DNA from: Vibrio ouci
Lineage (GTDB): Bacteria; Pseudomonadota; Gammaproteobacteria; Enterobacterales; Vibrionaceae
Length of the DNA: 64,000 nucleotides
Direction: 5' to 3'
NCBI RefSeq assembly: GCF_004551525.1
Contig: NZ_SATR01000007.1
Coordinates: forward strand, 87,084 to 151,083
Shown here: positions 1 to 8,434 of the stretch, in pieces
Layout: the number at the start of each line of letters is the position of its first letter
How positions within the stretch are numbered: the stretch's first letter is position 1
The notes under the pieces: generated by a model
Database searches by the model: none
The model's input: the letters and a program-made list of their open reading frames with translations, nothing else
Told to the model about the DNA's origin: nothing
Translations under genes and position numbers: made by a program

Positions 1-346
1 CGCGTAGGAAACCTGATGAGCTTTGTACTTCAAAGCCACGTAGTGAAAAACGTTCACGGTTTCGGCTTGTGCCACCAGCACTCACACTTGCATCATTTTT
101 TAATACATCACCAAGAGTACTTGCGCGCTGCTCATCAATGATTTGCTCATCGATGACTGCAATTTGTCCCGGAGTTTCAAGCTGAGTCGCCTCCATTCGC
201 ATCGCCGTGGCATTGGTATCAGCTTTGTAGCCGTAGTCACGCCCTTCCACGACCATGTGCTCATCTGTTTTAACCGTTTCCGCAACCACTGCAGGAGTCG
301 CTAATACAGCACCAATCACGAGTGCTAACTGACTCTTAGTGAACAT
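1..346 (-). CDS. TonB-dependent siderophore receptor, N-terminal part (cut by window edge)
   Basis: Reading on the minus strand from an ATG at 346 gives a signal peptide (about 22 residues, cleavage near VVA-ET) followed by a plug domain: a TonB-box-like stretch (HMVVEG), then QIAVIDEQIIDEQ, TLGDVLKNDASVSAGG and RFSLRGFEV. This order is the hallmark of siderophore-type TonB-dependent outer-membrane receptors, which import ferric complexes using TonB energy. Only the first 115 residues are inside the window; the beta-barrel lies outside, so the ligand cannot be told. A GGAG ribosome site precedes the ATG, and a Fur-like box lies about 72 bases upstream, which fits iron control. It is transcribed on the same strand as the neighbouring tad genes but looks like a separate unit. 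Confidence 0.85.
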   Translation of the reverse strand, partial: MFTKSQLALVIGAVLATPAVVAETVKTDEHMVVEGRDYGYKADTNATAMRMEATQLETPGQIAVIDEQIIDEQRASTLGDVLKNDASVSAGGTSRNRERFSLRGFEVQSSSGFLR

Positions 347-417
347 AAATTTCTCCGTTTCTTTATATACAAAGCTTCTCGCTTTGCTTAGTTATTTATA
401 ACGAAACGAAATATAAG

Positions 418-432
418 TGATAACCAATATCA
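418..432. promoter_or_regulatory. Fur-box-like operator
   Basis: The 15-mer TGATAACCAATATCA matches the classical 7-1-7 Fur box (TGATAATnATTATCA) at 12 of 14 informative positions. It lies upstream of the TonB receptor, as expected for iron repression. Match seen in sequence; function inferred. Confidence 0.6.
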
Positions 433-502
433 TTTGCATTAAATTTACAAAATTTACTTTGGTATGAATTTAGTTAGTAAAAAGGTGGGCCAAATAGAAG
501 GG

Positions 503-955
503 TTAGCAGTCGGTATCAGTGTCATTGGGTACTTGGCCTAGACTCTCACTTGGGATGGTGGTTTCAAAGCTCGGCATTGGTAAAACACCACTATCACCGA
601 TAAAAGAAAGCAGCGCGACAAAACGATAGTTCAAATCGGTAGCTCTCGCTCTGACAAATCTTACATCTTCAGCAACAGGAGCCGCTAAAACGTTACTTCC
701 TTCGTCGAGATACTCGATTGTAATGTTGGCCTCTCCAACAGATGAAATATAACTGGTGTTGGCAACAAAGGTTTTTATACCGGTATCGTTTATTTCACAA
801 ACTGCAGCCATTCTAGCCGCTGCACGTACAGACTCACTCACCGCCTGCATTGAAAACATAAAATAGCCAATTGACGCGATCGCCAGCATGATCATCATAA
901 GAAATGATGACATTACGGTGAATTCAATGATGGTAATTCCTTTTACTTTTTTCAT
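503..955 (-). CDS. TadF-like minor pseudopilin / Tad pilus assembly protein
   Basis: 150 residues beginning MKKVKGITIIEFTVMSSF: a short basic head, the G-I-T-I-I-E-F motif and one hydrophobic helix (about residues 8-33), then an exported domain with two cysteines. This is the architecture of TadE/TadF pseudopilins, which are processed by the TadV prepilin peptidase and build the Flp (tight-adherence) pilus. The start overlaps the TadE stop by four bases (ATGA), so the genes are translationally coupled. Being the last of three genes and the most divergent, it is called TadF-like by position and sequence; a second TadE-like protein is the alternative. Confidence 0.72.
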   Translation of the reverse strand: MKKVKGITIIEFTVMSSFLMMIMLAIASIGYFMFSMQAVSESVRAAARMAAVCEINDTGIKTFVANTSYISSVGEANITIEYLDEGSNVLAAPVAEDVRFVRARATDLNYRFVALLSFIGDSGVLPMPSFETTIPSESLGQVPNDTDTDC

Positions 956-1383
956 TGATCCAACCTCGCCACGGTTGCTGCATTCATAGGGACGGCCAGT
1001 GAAAATTCTGTATTAGGGATTTTCGTCGAGAAAAGAGGTTCAAATGTATAGTTTGCCGAAACCGTTACAAATTGATTATTTTCACAACTCACCGTGACAT
1101 CGGTCGTTGAAAGATTATCAATCAAAGCGGAAGTACCCGTATTCAATGTTCCATAGACAACAAACTGTTTTACATCATTTTGTGCGCTAATTATTGGCCC
1201 ACAGCCCGACATTTGACTCAAGGTAGAAGCATACCTCGCTCCTACCCTAACCGCCTTATTCAACGTATTCATCTCAACAAATACTCGCGCAACTTCGACG
1301 ACAGCGACAAGCAGTAGCAGCAGTATCGGCAAACCAATAATCAACTCTACCGCTGCTAGGCCTTTTTGTTTACGCAACATCAT
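952..1383 (-). CDS. tadE: TadE-like pilus assembly protein
   Basis: 143 residues with the TadE signature at the N terminus (KGLAAVELIIGLPILLLL, then VGARYA), a single transmembrane helix at about residues 10-30 and a small exported domain with two cysteines. TadE-family proteins are minor pseudopilins of the Flp pilus system used for adherence. An AGGAGG ribosome site sits six bases before the ATG at 1383, and that ATG overlaps the stop of the upstream TadG-like gene, so start and operon structure are well supported. The core tad genes (tadA, B, C, Z, rcpA) are not in the window and presumably lie outside it or elsewhere. Confidence 0.8.
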   Translation of the reverse strand: MMLRKQKGLAAVELIIGLPILLLLLVAVVEVARVFVEMNTLNKAVRVGARYASTLSQMSGCGPIISAQNDVKQFVVYGTLNTGTSALIDNLSTTDVTVSCENNQFVTVSANYTFEPLFSTKIPNTEFSLAVPMNAATVARLDQ

Positions 1384-2627
1384 GACCCGCCTCCTACAGA
1401 GGATGGATCTTTGTAAAGAACAATACGAGTTATGCCAGTATCAGTATCGGAAACCCCTCCTTCGATGACTGAGCATTGCTCGATAAATTCACCAAAGATA
1501 CTTTGTTGACCCGTTTTACCTGACTCCTGAGATGAGTCATAACGCTGCAACATAAAGAAACAACCAATGCTGGTTACGGTAAATTCGATCTTACCGCCCG
1601 ACTTAGTCGCAGAATCACAATCTAAAACTGGTACAGGTAAAACACGTCTCCAAGCTGCGCCTCCGGCTGATTTACAATCAGCATCATTTAAACACGCTTT
1701 GGTTTGCTCCACATACTCGGTGTAAGTCCACTTATCAGGCGATGCTGAGGCATTATGATCCACAATATTGTCCGTCGTAATAGCAGTATCAGGTTCCGTT
1801 ATTACCAAATCTGGTGGGTAATAGACACCATCGATTGTTTTACCTTCAAAACGGCTATCAATGTCTTCCGTTGCACCAACGGCGTTACCCGTTTCAGAGT
1901 CAATGGTTTCGTCTACCGAAACGACCACGGTATTCTTACCAACCAAAGCGTCACTGACCGTAGACTTGCCGCTACCAATATCAAGTAAGTGGTAATTACC
2001 TGCGCCGAGCCCATCCGGGTCGTCCGACTGGCTACCAGACTTTATTTCGTACGCTTTTGCAATTTCATAACCTGCAGGACCGACATCACTACCTTCACAC
2101 ATACCTATCGGAAGAATGTTTGAAGTACCATCAACAAAAACCGGGCCTGCGACGGCACTTGCCGATACTGTTTTTTCGATACCAAATAGATCGAGGAAGA
2201 ACTCGCTAAGGCCTATTTCGGAAACTTGAACTCGCACATAAACCATGTCAGGAGAGGCTGGAAAAGTAGTCGAAAAACCACTATTTGGAGAGTCAGAATA
2301 CTCAATTGACAAAAGGTTGAGGCCATTACCATCCTCAGTGGCAGTTAGCTCAATTTCATCGTTGCCGGGGGATTCAATGACTTTCTTGTATGATTCGATG
2401 ATTGCTGTATCGGTATCACTTTTCTCATTCGTTCGATTAGCAACTGTAGCCCCTGCCAGAGCAATAGTATCGACAGCATTTTGCAGGCGCGTTTTATTAA
2501 CCACAAAGTGAGAAACATCGATAGAAAGCGCAGCTATCGTTATAAACGCAACCATGCTCATGGTCATAATCACCAAGGTCAAACCTCGCTGATTACGTAT
2601 TCGGTTTGGGTACTGACGCATGTCCAT
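1380..2627 (-). CDS. TadG-like pilus assembly protein (Tad domain)
   Basis: About 415 residues. The N terminus has the Tad/TadG motif: RNQRGLTLVIMTMSMVAF followed by a transmembrane helix and ALSIDVSHFVVNKTRLQNAVDTIALAGA, the typical TadG N-terminal domain. The rest is an extracytoplasmic region with several cysteines and no obvious von Willebrand domain. The reading frame is open further upstream, to 2711, but the start is placed at the ATG at 2627 (or 2621) because an AAGGGGG ribosome site lies just before it and the motif then falls at the expected distance. It is the first of three coupled tad genes in this stretch. Confidence 0.75.
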   Translation of the reverse strand: MDMRQYPNRIRNQRGLTLVIMTMSMVAFITIAALSIDVSHFVVNKTRLQNAVDTIALAGATVANRTNEKSDTDTAIIESYKKVIESPGNDEIELTATEDGNGLNLLSIEYSDSPNSGFSTTFPASPDMVYVRVQVSEIGLSEFFLDLFGIEKTVSASAVAGPVFVDGTSNILPIGMCEGSDVGPAGYEIAKAYEIKSGSQSDDPDGLGAGNYHLLDIGSGKSTVSDALVGKNTVVVSVDETIDSETGNAVGATEDIDSRFEGKTIDGVYYPPDLVITEPDTAITTDNIVDHNASASPDKWTYTEYVEQTKACLNDADCKSAGGAAWRRVLPVPVLDCDSATKSGGKIEFTVTSIGCFFMLQRYDSSQESGKTGQQSIFGEFIEQCSVIEGGVSDTDTGITRIVLYKDPSSVGGGS

Positions 2628-2786
2628 AGCCCCCTTGGCCGATGCTTCAGCCAATATCACTAGTTCCCTAAAGTGTCTTTCACCAGAAAATACGAGTGAG
2701 TCAACTCGCAATCATCAGTTCCAACGAATAAGCCACCACACTAGATAAACTATAGTTCAATCTATCGGTACTGACTAAATTGATAA

Positions 2787-4193
2787 CTAGATCTTGGTTC
2801 CGTTTTTTCTAGGCTTGTCACATGGAAATTGCAGCTCAATTCTTAGCCCGCCGTAAGTGCAACTCGACGCCTTCACTTCACCGCCAACTAACTTCATGGA
2901 TTCTTTGACAATTGCAAGGCCAAGCCCGTATCCCCCGCTCTGCTTATCACGTGCGGACTCTAAACGGGTAAAGGGTCTGAAGATCTCACTCAACTGGTTA
3001 GACGGAATACCCGGACCATCATCGACAACTTCAATCACGACTTTTTGCTCAAGATCGCCTGTCAAAACATAAAGAGAGACTTCTATGATGGCTTGAGGTC
3101 CAGCATACTTGATTGCATTGGATATTAAGTTAGTTAAGCAACGCATGACCAGACGTTCGTCCGTGGTCACCATTGGCACACCATCACTCATGTGAGCGAC
3201 GATTTTCTGAGTTTTCCCTAACTGTAGCTTGCTTTGCTCGATCTGGTTGGTCATCACCCCTTCAAGACATATAGGGCGCAGGTTTGATTCATACCTGGCA
3301 TTTTCGATGCGACTAAATTCGAGAATTTCTCCAACCAACCCATCCATTTCATCCACTTCTTTTTCTAGTCGTTCAACCAAGGGCAAACTGATATCTGAGG
3401 CTTTGCTGCGTAATAGATGAAGCGCTAAATTCTGCCGGGCTAGAGGCGTTCTCAACTCATGGGAGACATCCCGAATCAGCTGTTTTTGTCGCTCTGCTAA
3501 TGCGTGAATCTCTTGAGTCATATTGTCAAAATCACGCGCAAGATCATTAAACTCGGTGGTCTTAGAATTTAGCTCCGAGACGACATTAACGGAAAAGTCC
3601 CCCGACGCTAGACGGCGACTTGCCTCACGCAGCCGATCAAGAGGCTTTTGCAACTTTCGGGCAAGTATCAGTGAAAACAGCGCCAACATCGCAATCACAA
3701 TAACCACTTTGCTAATAGCAAAATAGACGATAAAACGATGAGCCGGATGTAACTCACTAGGAAGTTGAACAACAAGTGTATTGCCCTTCACAAGCCTCAC
3801 ACCAATCAAAGGCTTACTTACTCGGTCATTTAGTGGACCATTGAGTTCACGAAGAAAACGTAGCTTAAACTCAAAATGTGGATGCATTTGGCGGTGAGAA
3901 AGCGGTTGGTTTTGTGCATCAAGGACAAATAAGTAGTATGGCTGTGCATTGCCCCAGTCAGCGAGCTCGTCCATATCCCCTTCTTCAATCAGCACGTTAG
4001 CTTGCTCGGCGAGCGATTCTATTTTCTGTTTCACTTGCGGCGGCACTTTTAGCACAGCCGAAACTAGCGCTTGTTCGGCGAGCGCCTGCAAAAGCACAAT
4101 GCTAACGATGACCGCAGACATATAACTAAACAGTTGAAAGAAAAGCGAGTCTTTCCTTTTCACGATCATGGATGGACAAGAGAGCTGAAACAT
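2787..4193 (-). CDS. Sensor histidine kinase, CpxA/EnvZ type
   Basis: 468 residues: transmembrane segment at about 21-42, periplasmic sensor region of roughly 115 residues, second transmembrane segment at about 157-177, HAMP linker (ARKLQKPLDRLREASRRLASGD), then the dimerisation box RDVSHELRTPLAR with the phospho-accepting His at 245. The ATPase motifs follow: N box (NLISNAIKYAG), G1 (DDGPGIP) and G2 (GYGLGLAIV). It should autophosphorylate and pass phosphate to the response regulator whose stop lies three bases upstream. Its ATG at 4193 is preceded by a weak AGG site, so coupled translation is likely. The general architecture resembles CpxA, but no CpxP-like gene is next to it, so the stimulus is unknown. 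Confidence 0.85.
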   Translation of the reverse strand: MFQLSCPSMIVKRKDSLFFQLFSYMSAVIVSIVLLQALAEQALVSAVLKVPPQVKQKIESLAEQANVLIEEGDMDELADWGNAQPYYLFVLDAQNQPLSHRQMHPHFEFKLRFLRELNGPLNDRVSKPLIGVRLVKGNTLVVQLPSELHPAHRFIVYFAISKVVIVIAMLALFSLILARKLQKPLDRLREASRRLASGDFSVNVVSELNSKTTEFNDLARDFDNMTQEIHALAERQKQLIRDVSHELRTPLARQNLALHLLRSKASDISLPLVERLEKEVDEMDGLVGEILEFSRIENARYESNLRPICLEGVMTNQIEQSKLQLGKTQKIVAHMSDGVPMVTTDERLVMRCLTNLISNAIKYAGPQAIIEVSLYVLTGDLEQKVVIEVVDDGPGIPSNQLSEIFRPFTRLESARDKQSGGYGLGLAIVKESMKLVGGEVKASSCTYGGLRIELQFPCDKPRKNGTKI

Positions 4194-4196
4194 GAC

Positions 4197-4862
4197 CTAA
4201 CGCCCTACGCTTCCGACAAAACTATAACCTTTGCCACGCACTGTTTTGATGTGCTGTTTTGATAGTCCCGCCTCGATAAACTTGCGGCGTAAATTACTGA
4301 TGTGCATATCTAAATTGCGATCAAAGGGGCTCAATTCTTTCTTTAGCACCTCAATCTGCAACTCTGCTTTTGATATAACTAAGTTTTCTCGGCTAACTAA
4401 ATAGCTAAGTAAATCTGATTCTGTGCCTGTAAGGGGTAAACTTGGTATTTGAGAGGCAATGCCATCTTTATCAAGCTGATAGGAATGCCTTTGTTTTTCG
4501 AGACCGACACGACGAAAAATCGCTTTAATTCGGGTTAGCAGCTCCGGCACTTTAAACGGCTTAGCGATGTATTGATCAGCGCCTGACTGGTAACCGTCTA
4601 ATATTGAAGCCTCGTCATTGAGTGCAGTTAGCATCAAAATTGGCGTCGCAAAGCGTTGGCATATTTTACGCGCAACTTGCATACCATTCAGTTTTGGTAG
4701 CATTACATCAAGTAACACTAAGTCTACTGAGGTCTTTTCTATAAACTGAAGTGCACTCTCGCCACAATGGACACTATCTACCTGATAGCCTTCGGCTTGT
4801 AATACATCAGTGAGTAACTCACACAGCTCAATATCGTCATCGACAACTAACACTCTGGACAT
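4197..4862 (-). CDS. OmpR/CpxR-type response regulator
   Basis: 221 residues from the ATG at 4862 (MSRVLVVDDD). Receiver domain with the acidic pocket DDD at 8-10, phospho-acceptor Asp52 (LVLLDVMLP) and the conserved Lys in AKPF, then an OmpR-type winged helix ending in KTVRGKGYSF. The receiver reads much like CpxR. The frame stays open to 4922, but the receiver would then carry an untypical 20-residue extension, so the downstream ATG is preferred; neither start has a strong ribosome site. First gene of a two-gene operon with the histidine kinase. Confidence 0.87.
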   Translation of the reverse strand: MSRVLVVDDDIELCELLTDVLQAEGYQVDSVHCGESALQFIEKTSVDLVLLDVMLPKLNGMQVARKICQRFATPILMLTALNDEASILDGYQSGADQYIAKPFKVPELLTRIKAIFRRVGLEKQRHSYQLDKDGIASQIPSLPLTGTESDLLSYLVSRENLVISKAELQIEVLKKELSPFDRNLDMHISNLRRKFIEAGLSKQHIKTVRGKGYSFVGSVGR

Positions 4863-4957
4863 GAGAATAACAGTACAATTGAAAAAGGTTCGCATTCTAA
4901 TCTTGAAGCACGATAAACACAATCAAGAAACGATAGAATCTCCAACCTAACTGACCG

Positions 4958-5737
4958 TTATTTGTTTTTGATCATAAGCTTTCGCCACGTTACTGCCCCT
5001 AGCAGACTACGTAGCTTAACTTTAGTTGCTCTCCAATGAGTGGTTGGCGTACGTGGCGCTGTACTGAGTAAATGATGAAACACCTCACTGGTAAACTGCA
5101 CTTTTCCACCATGGGCAACTAGCAATACAGCAGGTTCAAGATTATATACGCGCTTAATGGATGCTTTGTATTGGTTAGGATGGAAGACAGGGAATGGAGA
5201 AACCAGTTGTTTTTTCACCTCAACCATTAGATCAGCTACGTAAAGGATACTCTGCTTTTCATGATGAAGTGATAAATCGCGGTCGGTATGCCCCGGCGTT
5301 TCTAATACTTTCCAATCTTCGAAATCAGGAATACATTGACCATCAGACAACTGAATATCTGCGCGTAACTTGCGTGAATACCACAGATTTCGCTTTGGCT
5401 TTCTTTTTCTGTTTGCAACCCAACGCGCCAGCGCAATGTCCGTTAAATGCATAACAAAACCGTCGATTCCCCCATACCAGTGAGAATCGCGCTTTGCGGA
5501 GACAATCTTACATCCAGTCAAGCTTCTAAGCTTGTGGGCCGCACCTGCGTGGTCTGGGTGCATGTGGGTAACAACCACAACAGACAAATCCGAAAACGGT
5601 CGCTGTAGTTCATGGGTGATGAATTGTTTGATGTATGAAATGTCTGCACGGGAGGCTCCATCAAGAAGCATTAACTTGTCGGAGTACTCCGCTAAATAGA
5701 TGGTTTGGATATATCCGTCAATGGCATGAAGTTTCAC
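4958..5737 (-). CDS. MBL-fold metallo-hydrolase
   Basis: 259 residues with the metallo-beta-lactamase zinc motif THMHPDHAG (HxHxDH) at about residue 57, the second metal ligand in LETPGHTDRD, Asp in LYVADLM and the late His in LVAHGG. These define a glyoxalase II/hydrolase-like binuclear metal site. The substrate cannot be read from the sequence. The start is a GTG at 5737 with an AGGGTGA ribosome site just upstream. The last 35 residues are basic and outside the core fold. It stands alone between the two-component system and a transporter, with spacing that suggests its own promoter. Confidence 0.78.
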   Translation of the reverse strand: MKLHAIDGYIQTIYLAEYSDKLMLLDGASRADISYIKQFITHELQRPFSDLSVVVVTHMHPDHAGAAHKLRSLTGCKIVSAKRDSHWYGGIDGFVMHLTDIALARWVANRKRKPKRNLWYSRKLRADIQLSDGQCIPDFEDWKVLETPGHTDRDLSLHHEKQSILYVADLMVEVKKQLVSPFPVFHPNQYKASIKRVYNLEPAVLLVAHGGKVQFTSEVFHHLLSTAPRTPTTHWRATKVKLRSLLGAVTWRKLMIKNK

Positions 5738-5825
5738 AGCTCACCCTGTTAACATTTAATTTACAAAACGATAGCAAGGTGCCAGTGCTTAGGAAAGAGC
5801 AATCACTCTAATATGTGAACAAAGT

Positions 5826-6713
5826 TTATTGCGATGATGGTCGTTTAACGAATTTCAGTAGTTTACCGTCAGTGCGATAGAAAATAAGCGCTAACAAGAT
5901 CAAGCTACAACCAATCAATTTATTTCTGGAAAGCTGCTCGCCATACCAAAGGATGCTTAAGATTACAGTCCAAATTGGCTCAAGCAACATAATAAGAGCA
6001 GCATTGCCAGGATTACACCCCTTCTGCCCTAGAGTTTGCATCACATACCTCAAACTGGTTGCCAGCAATGCACTCAGTGCGAACCAACCCCATATAGATG
6101 TTTCAACGTGTGTGGGTATCGTTTCGAATATTGCAGAAGCTATTAAGGCAATAACGCCAGTAACACATAGCTGAATCGCCGTCAGCAATAGCACCGGGAT
6201 CTTTTGGGCGAGTTTACTGTTCACATTAAAATGCAGCGCAAGTAGACAAGCATTGGCCAAAAACCATATTTGACCAGCTGAACTATTCCAGCCATCGGTT
6301 AAAGAGAGCATCGCCAAGCCACTAACCGCGATAGGCATCGAAATCCAAAACGCACGTTTAGGTCTTTCTTTATAAAGCAGCCAAGCAATGATTGGCACGA
6401 TAATCATCGATAAGCTGACGATAAACGCCCCTTCACCCAAGGTTTTACTTATCGAAATCGCGTGTACCCAGCTAAGTAACGCAAACGCTAGGATCATCCC
6501 TCCGCCAACAGCTTGTGATAGTAATTGAAGCGTCAGTTGACGAACTTGCTTAAAACAGAGCGGTAGTAAACAGATTGAGGCAACTAAAAAGCGCAATCCT
6601 ACGAAACCAAAAGGCGGTAATCCTTGGATGGTTTCTTTTGAGAAAATCCACCCAAGTCCTGCCAATGCCGTGGTTGCAACGAGTATCCAAGCAGCTTTAT
6701 TTTCAGCGTTCAA
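5826..6713 (-). CDS. DMT-superfamily (EamA) transporter
   Basis: 295 residues, almost entirely hydrophobic, with about ten transmembrane helices arranged as two EamA repeats (first WILVATTALAGLGWIFSKE..., second starting near residue 145). Length and layout match inner-membrane drug/metabolite exporters of the RhaT/YdcZ type. The start is a TTG (6713) with only a weak AGAGA ribosome site, so an internal start is possible. It is divergent from the glycerophosphodiesterase gene. Substrate unknown. Confidence 0.8.
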   Translation of the reverse strand: MNAENKAAWILVATTALAGLGWIFSKETIQGLPPFGFVGLRFLVASICLLPLCFKQVRQLTLQLLSQAVGGGMILAFALLSWVHAISISKTLGEGAFIVSLSMIIVPIIAWLLYKERPKRAFWISMPIAVSGLAMLSLTDGWNSSAGQIWFLANACLLALHFNVNSKLAQKIPVLLLTAIQLCVTGVIALIASAIFETIPTHVETSIWGWFALSALLATSLRYVMQTLGQKGCNPGNAALIMLLEPIWTVILSILWYGEQLSRNKLIGCSLILLALIFYRTDGKLLKFVKRPSSQ

Positions 6714-6854
6714 AGTCGAGTCTCTTTATTGTAATTATTTTATAATTTATGAGCCGATAGTGTCAGATTCATCAACGAATAGCTACGACTTATCTACTCT
6801 AAGTTCTCATTTAGGGGTACTCTATGTAGCACGACTATTCTATCGAATTTCACT

Positions 6855-7556
6855 ATGATTATTGTTGGGCACCGAGGCGTAGCAGGACGCTTTCCCGAAA
6901 ACACGCTAGCCAGTATTCAAGAGGCTGTAACGCTTGGTTTAGATTGGATTGAAATCGACGTTCAACCAACGTTAGACAACCACTTAGTGGTTTGTCATGA
7001 TCACACTGTCGACCGTTGCTCTAATGGTAGCGGCAGAGTCGACGAGCATACTCTAGAACAGCTCAAGCAGCTTAATTTTGCCGCACGCTTCAAGTACGAC
7101 ATCGAACACCAATCCGTTTTGACTCTCGACGAGCTTTTGCAGTTTGCCACAAGCCATCAATTAAAATTAAACATTGAGATCAAAATCGATAGGCACTGTG
7201 CTAAATCTGTATGTCAGCTAATTAAACAAACGTTAGAGTCACACCCGATTCATGCAGACCGCATCGTACTATCCAGTTTTAATCATGACGTCATCAGACA
7301 TTTGCATAAGATGCTCACTTTCGTCCGTTTAGGTGTACTCAGTGAACGCTTGAAACGTGCAGATAAAGATCTATTGGCGGAAGTCTCTGCGTTTAGCTGT
7401 AATCTGAACTATCAATGGGTAACCACCCAACAGATCTCACACCTAAAGCAGCAAGGCTATCAGGTATGGTGTTATACCGTGAATAACCCTAATTCTTTAC
7501 GAAATAAACACGGGCTAGACGCAATTTTTAGCGATTACCCAGAGCGCTTCCTCTAA
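6855..7556 (+). CDS. ugpQ: Glycerophosphodiester phosphodiesterase (UgpQ-like)
   Basis: 233 residues, the usual size of cytoplasmic GDPDs. It opens with GHRGVAGRFPENT, has the metal-binding EIDVQ and the catalytic HDHTVDR motif, then LNIEIKID and a C-terminal AIFSDYPERF, all classical GDPD positions. The enzyme hydrolyses glycerophosphodiesters to glycerol-3-phosphate and an alcohol, feeding phospholipid turnover products into carbon and phosphate metabolism. There is no signal peptide, so the UgpQ (cytoplasmic) type is favoured over the periplasmic GlpQ type. The ATG follows a divergent promoter region. Confidence 0.87.
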   Translation: MIIVGHRGVAGRFPENTLASIQEAVTLGLDWIEIDVQPTLDNHLVVCHDHTVDRCSNGSGRVDEHTLEQLKQLNFAARFKYDIEHQSVLTLDELLQFATSHQLKLNIEIKIDRHCAKSVCQLIKQTLESHPIHADRIVLSSFNHDVIRHLHKMLTFVRLGVLSERLKRADKDLLAEVSAFSCNLNYQWVTTQQISHLKQQGYQVWCYTVNNPNSLRNKHGLDAIFSDYPERFL

Positions 7557-7578
7557 TAATTCAACGCCTCTTCTTCCT

Positions 7579-7611
7579 ACAGTGTTATACAGGACTACTG
7601 TATAACACTGT
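7579..7611. repeat. Perfect 14-bp inverted repeat after the GDPD gene
   Basis: ACAGTGTTATACAG at 7579-7592 is perfectly complementary to 7598-7611, with a 5-base spacer. No T-run follows, so it is not a standard terminator. The right arm starts a direct repeat (ACTGTATAA twice, 10 bases apart) resembling half of the LexA box found 190 bases downstream. It may act as an RNA hairpin or as a DNA operator. Confidence 0.6.
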
Positions 7612-7764
7612 ATAAAATCACGTGCGCCTTATCACACTTCTTGTTTTCCCCCTGAATTCTCCAACCCAAGACAAATTCAACTTTATCCACTTACATTCAA
7701 TTACTTACAGAAGAACCCGCACCTAGAAATGTGAGTTTTCGATGAAAAAACAGGCAAAAAATAC

Positions 7765-7793
7765 TTGATCATAAAACCAAAAATAACTACTGT
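7765..7793 (+). promoter_or_regulatory. Predicted sigma70 promoter of the sulA-like gene
   Basis: TTGATC at 7765-7770 and TACTGT at 7788-7793 are separated by 17 bases, and the -10 element overlaps the LexA box. The transcription start would fall near 7800, just before the ribosome site of the SulA-like gene. Confidence 0.55.
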
Positions 7794-7805
7794 ATAGGCA
7801 TACAG
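7790..7805. promoter_or_regulatory. LexA (SOS) box
   Basis: CTGTATAGGCATACAG fits the gammaproteobacterial LexA consensus CTGT-N8-ACAG exactly. It overlaps the predicted -10 element and is 22 bases before the SulA-like start codon, the classical arrangement for SOS repression. Confidence 0.88.
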
Positions 7806-7827
7806 CATGTACAAAGGAACAGTTATT

Positions 7828-8223
7828 ATGATTCAGGCACAACACACAGCTCGCGCATTCTCTAAGTTTAATGTTCTTGCTCAACCGACTCAGCCAATGA
7901 ACATTGACCATTCTACGCTACATCGTCTCGCTGGACTGTCAGGTCAGAGCCAGTGGATCTTATTTACCTCTGAGTGCCCTCGTCCTAATTACGACCAGTT
8001 TGCTGCGTCTCATATTAGCTGCCAAAAGATCATTCAGATGAAACCTTCTCATACACAGAGCGAGTTTGAGATTGTCAAAAAAGCCATTCAATCAGGTAAT
8101 GCGAGTGCTGTAGTCGCATCAACCAATATTGCTGCTGTTGAACAAAGCTTACTGCGCAATTTGGCCGAACAGTTCCAGTGTGAAGTCTTCTTCGTTGAGG
8201 GCAGAGTTAACCAGTACCATTAG
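7828..8223 (+). CDS. sulA: SulA-like SOS cell-division inhibitor
   Basis: 131 residues from the ATG at 7828. An in-frame ATG at 7807 is rejected because it lies two bases from the LexA box and leaves no room for a ribosome site, while AAAGGA precedes 7828. The motif WILFTSECPRP and the following KIIQMKPS region are characteristic of the SulA family, which binds FtsZ and stalls septation during DNA damage. The LexA box on its promoter independently supports an SOS role. The protein is shorter than E. coli SulA (169 residues), as expected for Vibrio homologues. A strong terminator follows it. Confidence 0.82.
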   Translation: MIQAQHTARAFSKFNVLAQPTQPMNIDHSTLHRLAGLSGQSQWILFTSECPRPNYDQFAASHISCQKIIQMKPSHTQSEFEIVKKAIQSGNASAVVASTNIAAVEQSLLRNLAEQFQCEVFFVEGRVNQYH

Positions 8224-8250
8224 CAAGCTCAACGATAGTCACTGCCTTTT

Positions 8251-8281
8251 GCCCCCTCCCAGCGAGGGGGCTTTCTTTTTT
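8251..8281 (+). terminator. Rho-independent terminator after sulA-like gene
   Basis: An 8-bp GC-rich stem (GCCCCCTC at 8251-8258 with 8264-8271) and a 5-base loop, followed by TTTCTTTTTT. Confidence 0.9.
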
Positions 8282-8322
8282 CACTAACCATTCGTCGAAC
8301 TTTAAACGATAAGTAAAAAATT

Positions 8323-8338
8323 AAGCAAACGTTTGCTT
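8323..8338. promoter_or_regulatory. PurR-like operator upstream of purC
   Basis: AAGCAAACGTTTGCTT is a perfect 16-base palindrome that matches the PurR box (ACGCAAACGTTTGCGT) through the whole core. It lies 112 bases before the purC start and just upstream of a predicted promoter, so purine-dependent repression of purC is likely. Confidence 0.85.
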
Positions 8339-8343
8339 TTTAT

Positions 8344-8372
8344 CTGGCAGCGACAAAAAGTTCTGGTATCAT
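8344..8372 (+). promoter_or_regulatory. Predicted purC promoter
   Basis: CTGGCA (8344-8349) and TATCAT (8367-8372) with a 17-base spacer. Each hexamer keeps most consensus positions. The PurR-like palindrome ends six bases upstream of the -35 element. Confidence 0.45.
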
Positions 8373-8434
8373 GCGACTCAAATCTATTATCTCTAATGAT
8401 AATTTCCACGTTGCTTTAAGATAGGAATGTCTAG

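Noticed and set aside
7807..7827. Upstream ATG of the SulA-like gene
   Set aside because: It lies two bases from the LexA box and leaves no space for a ribosome site.
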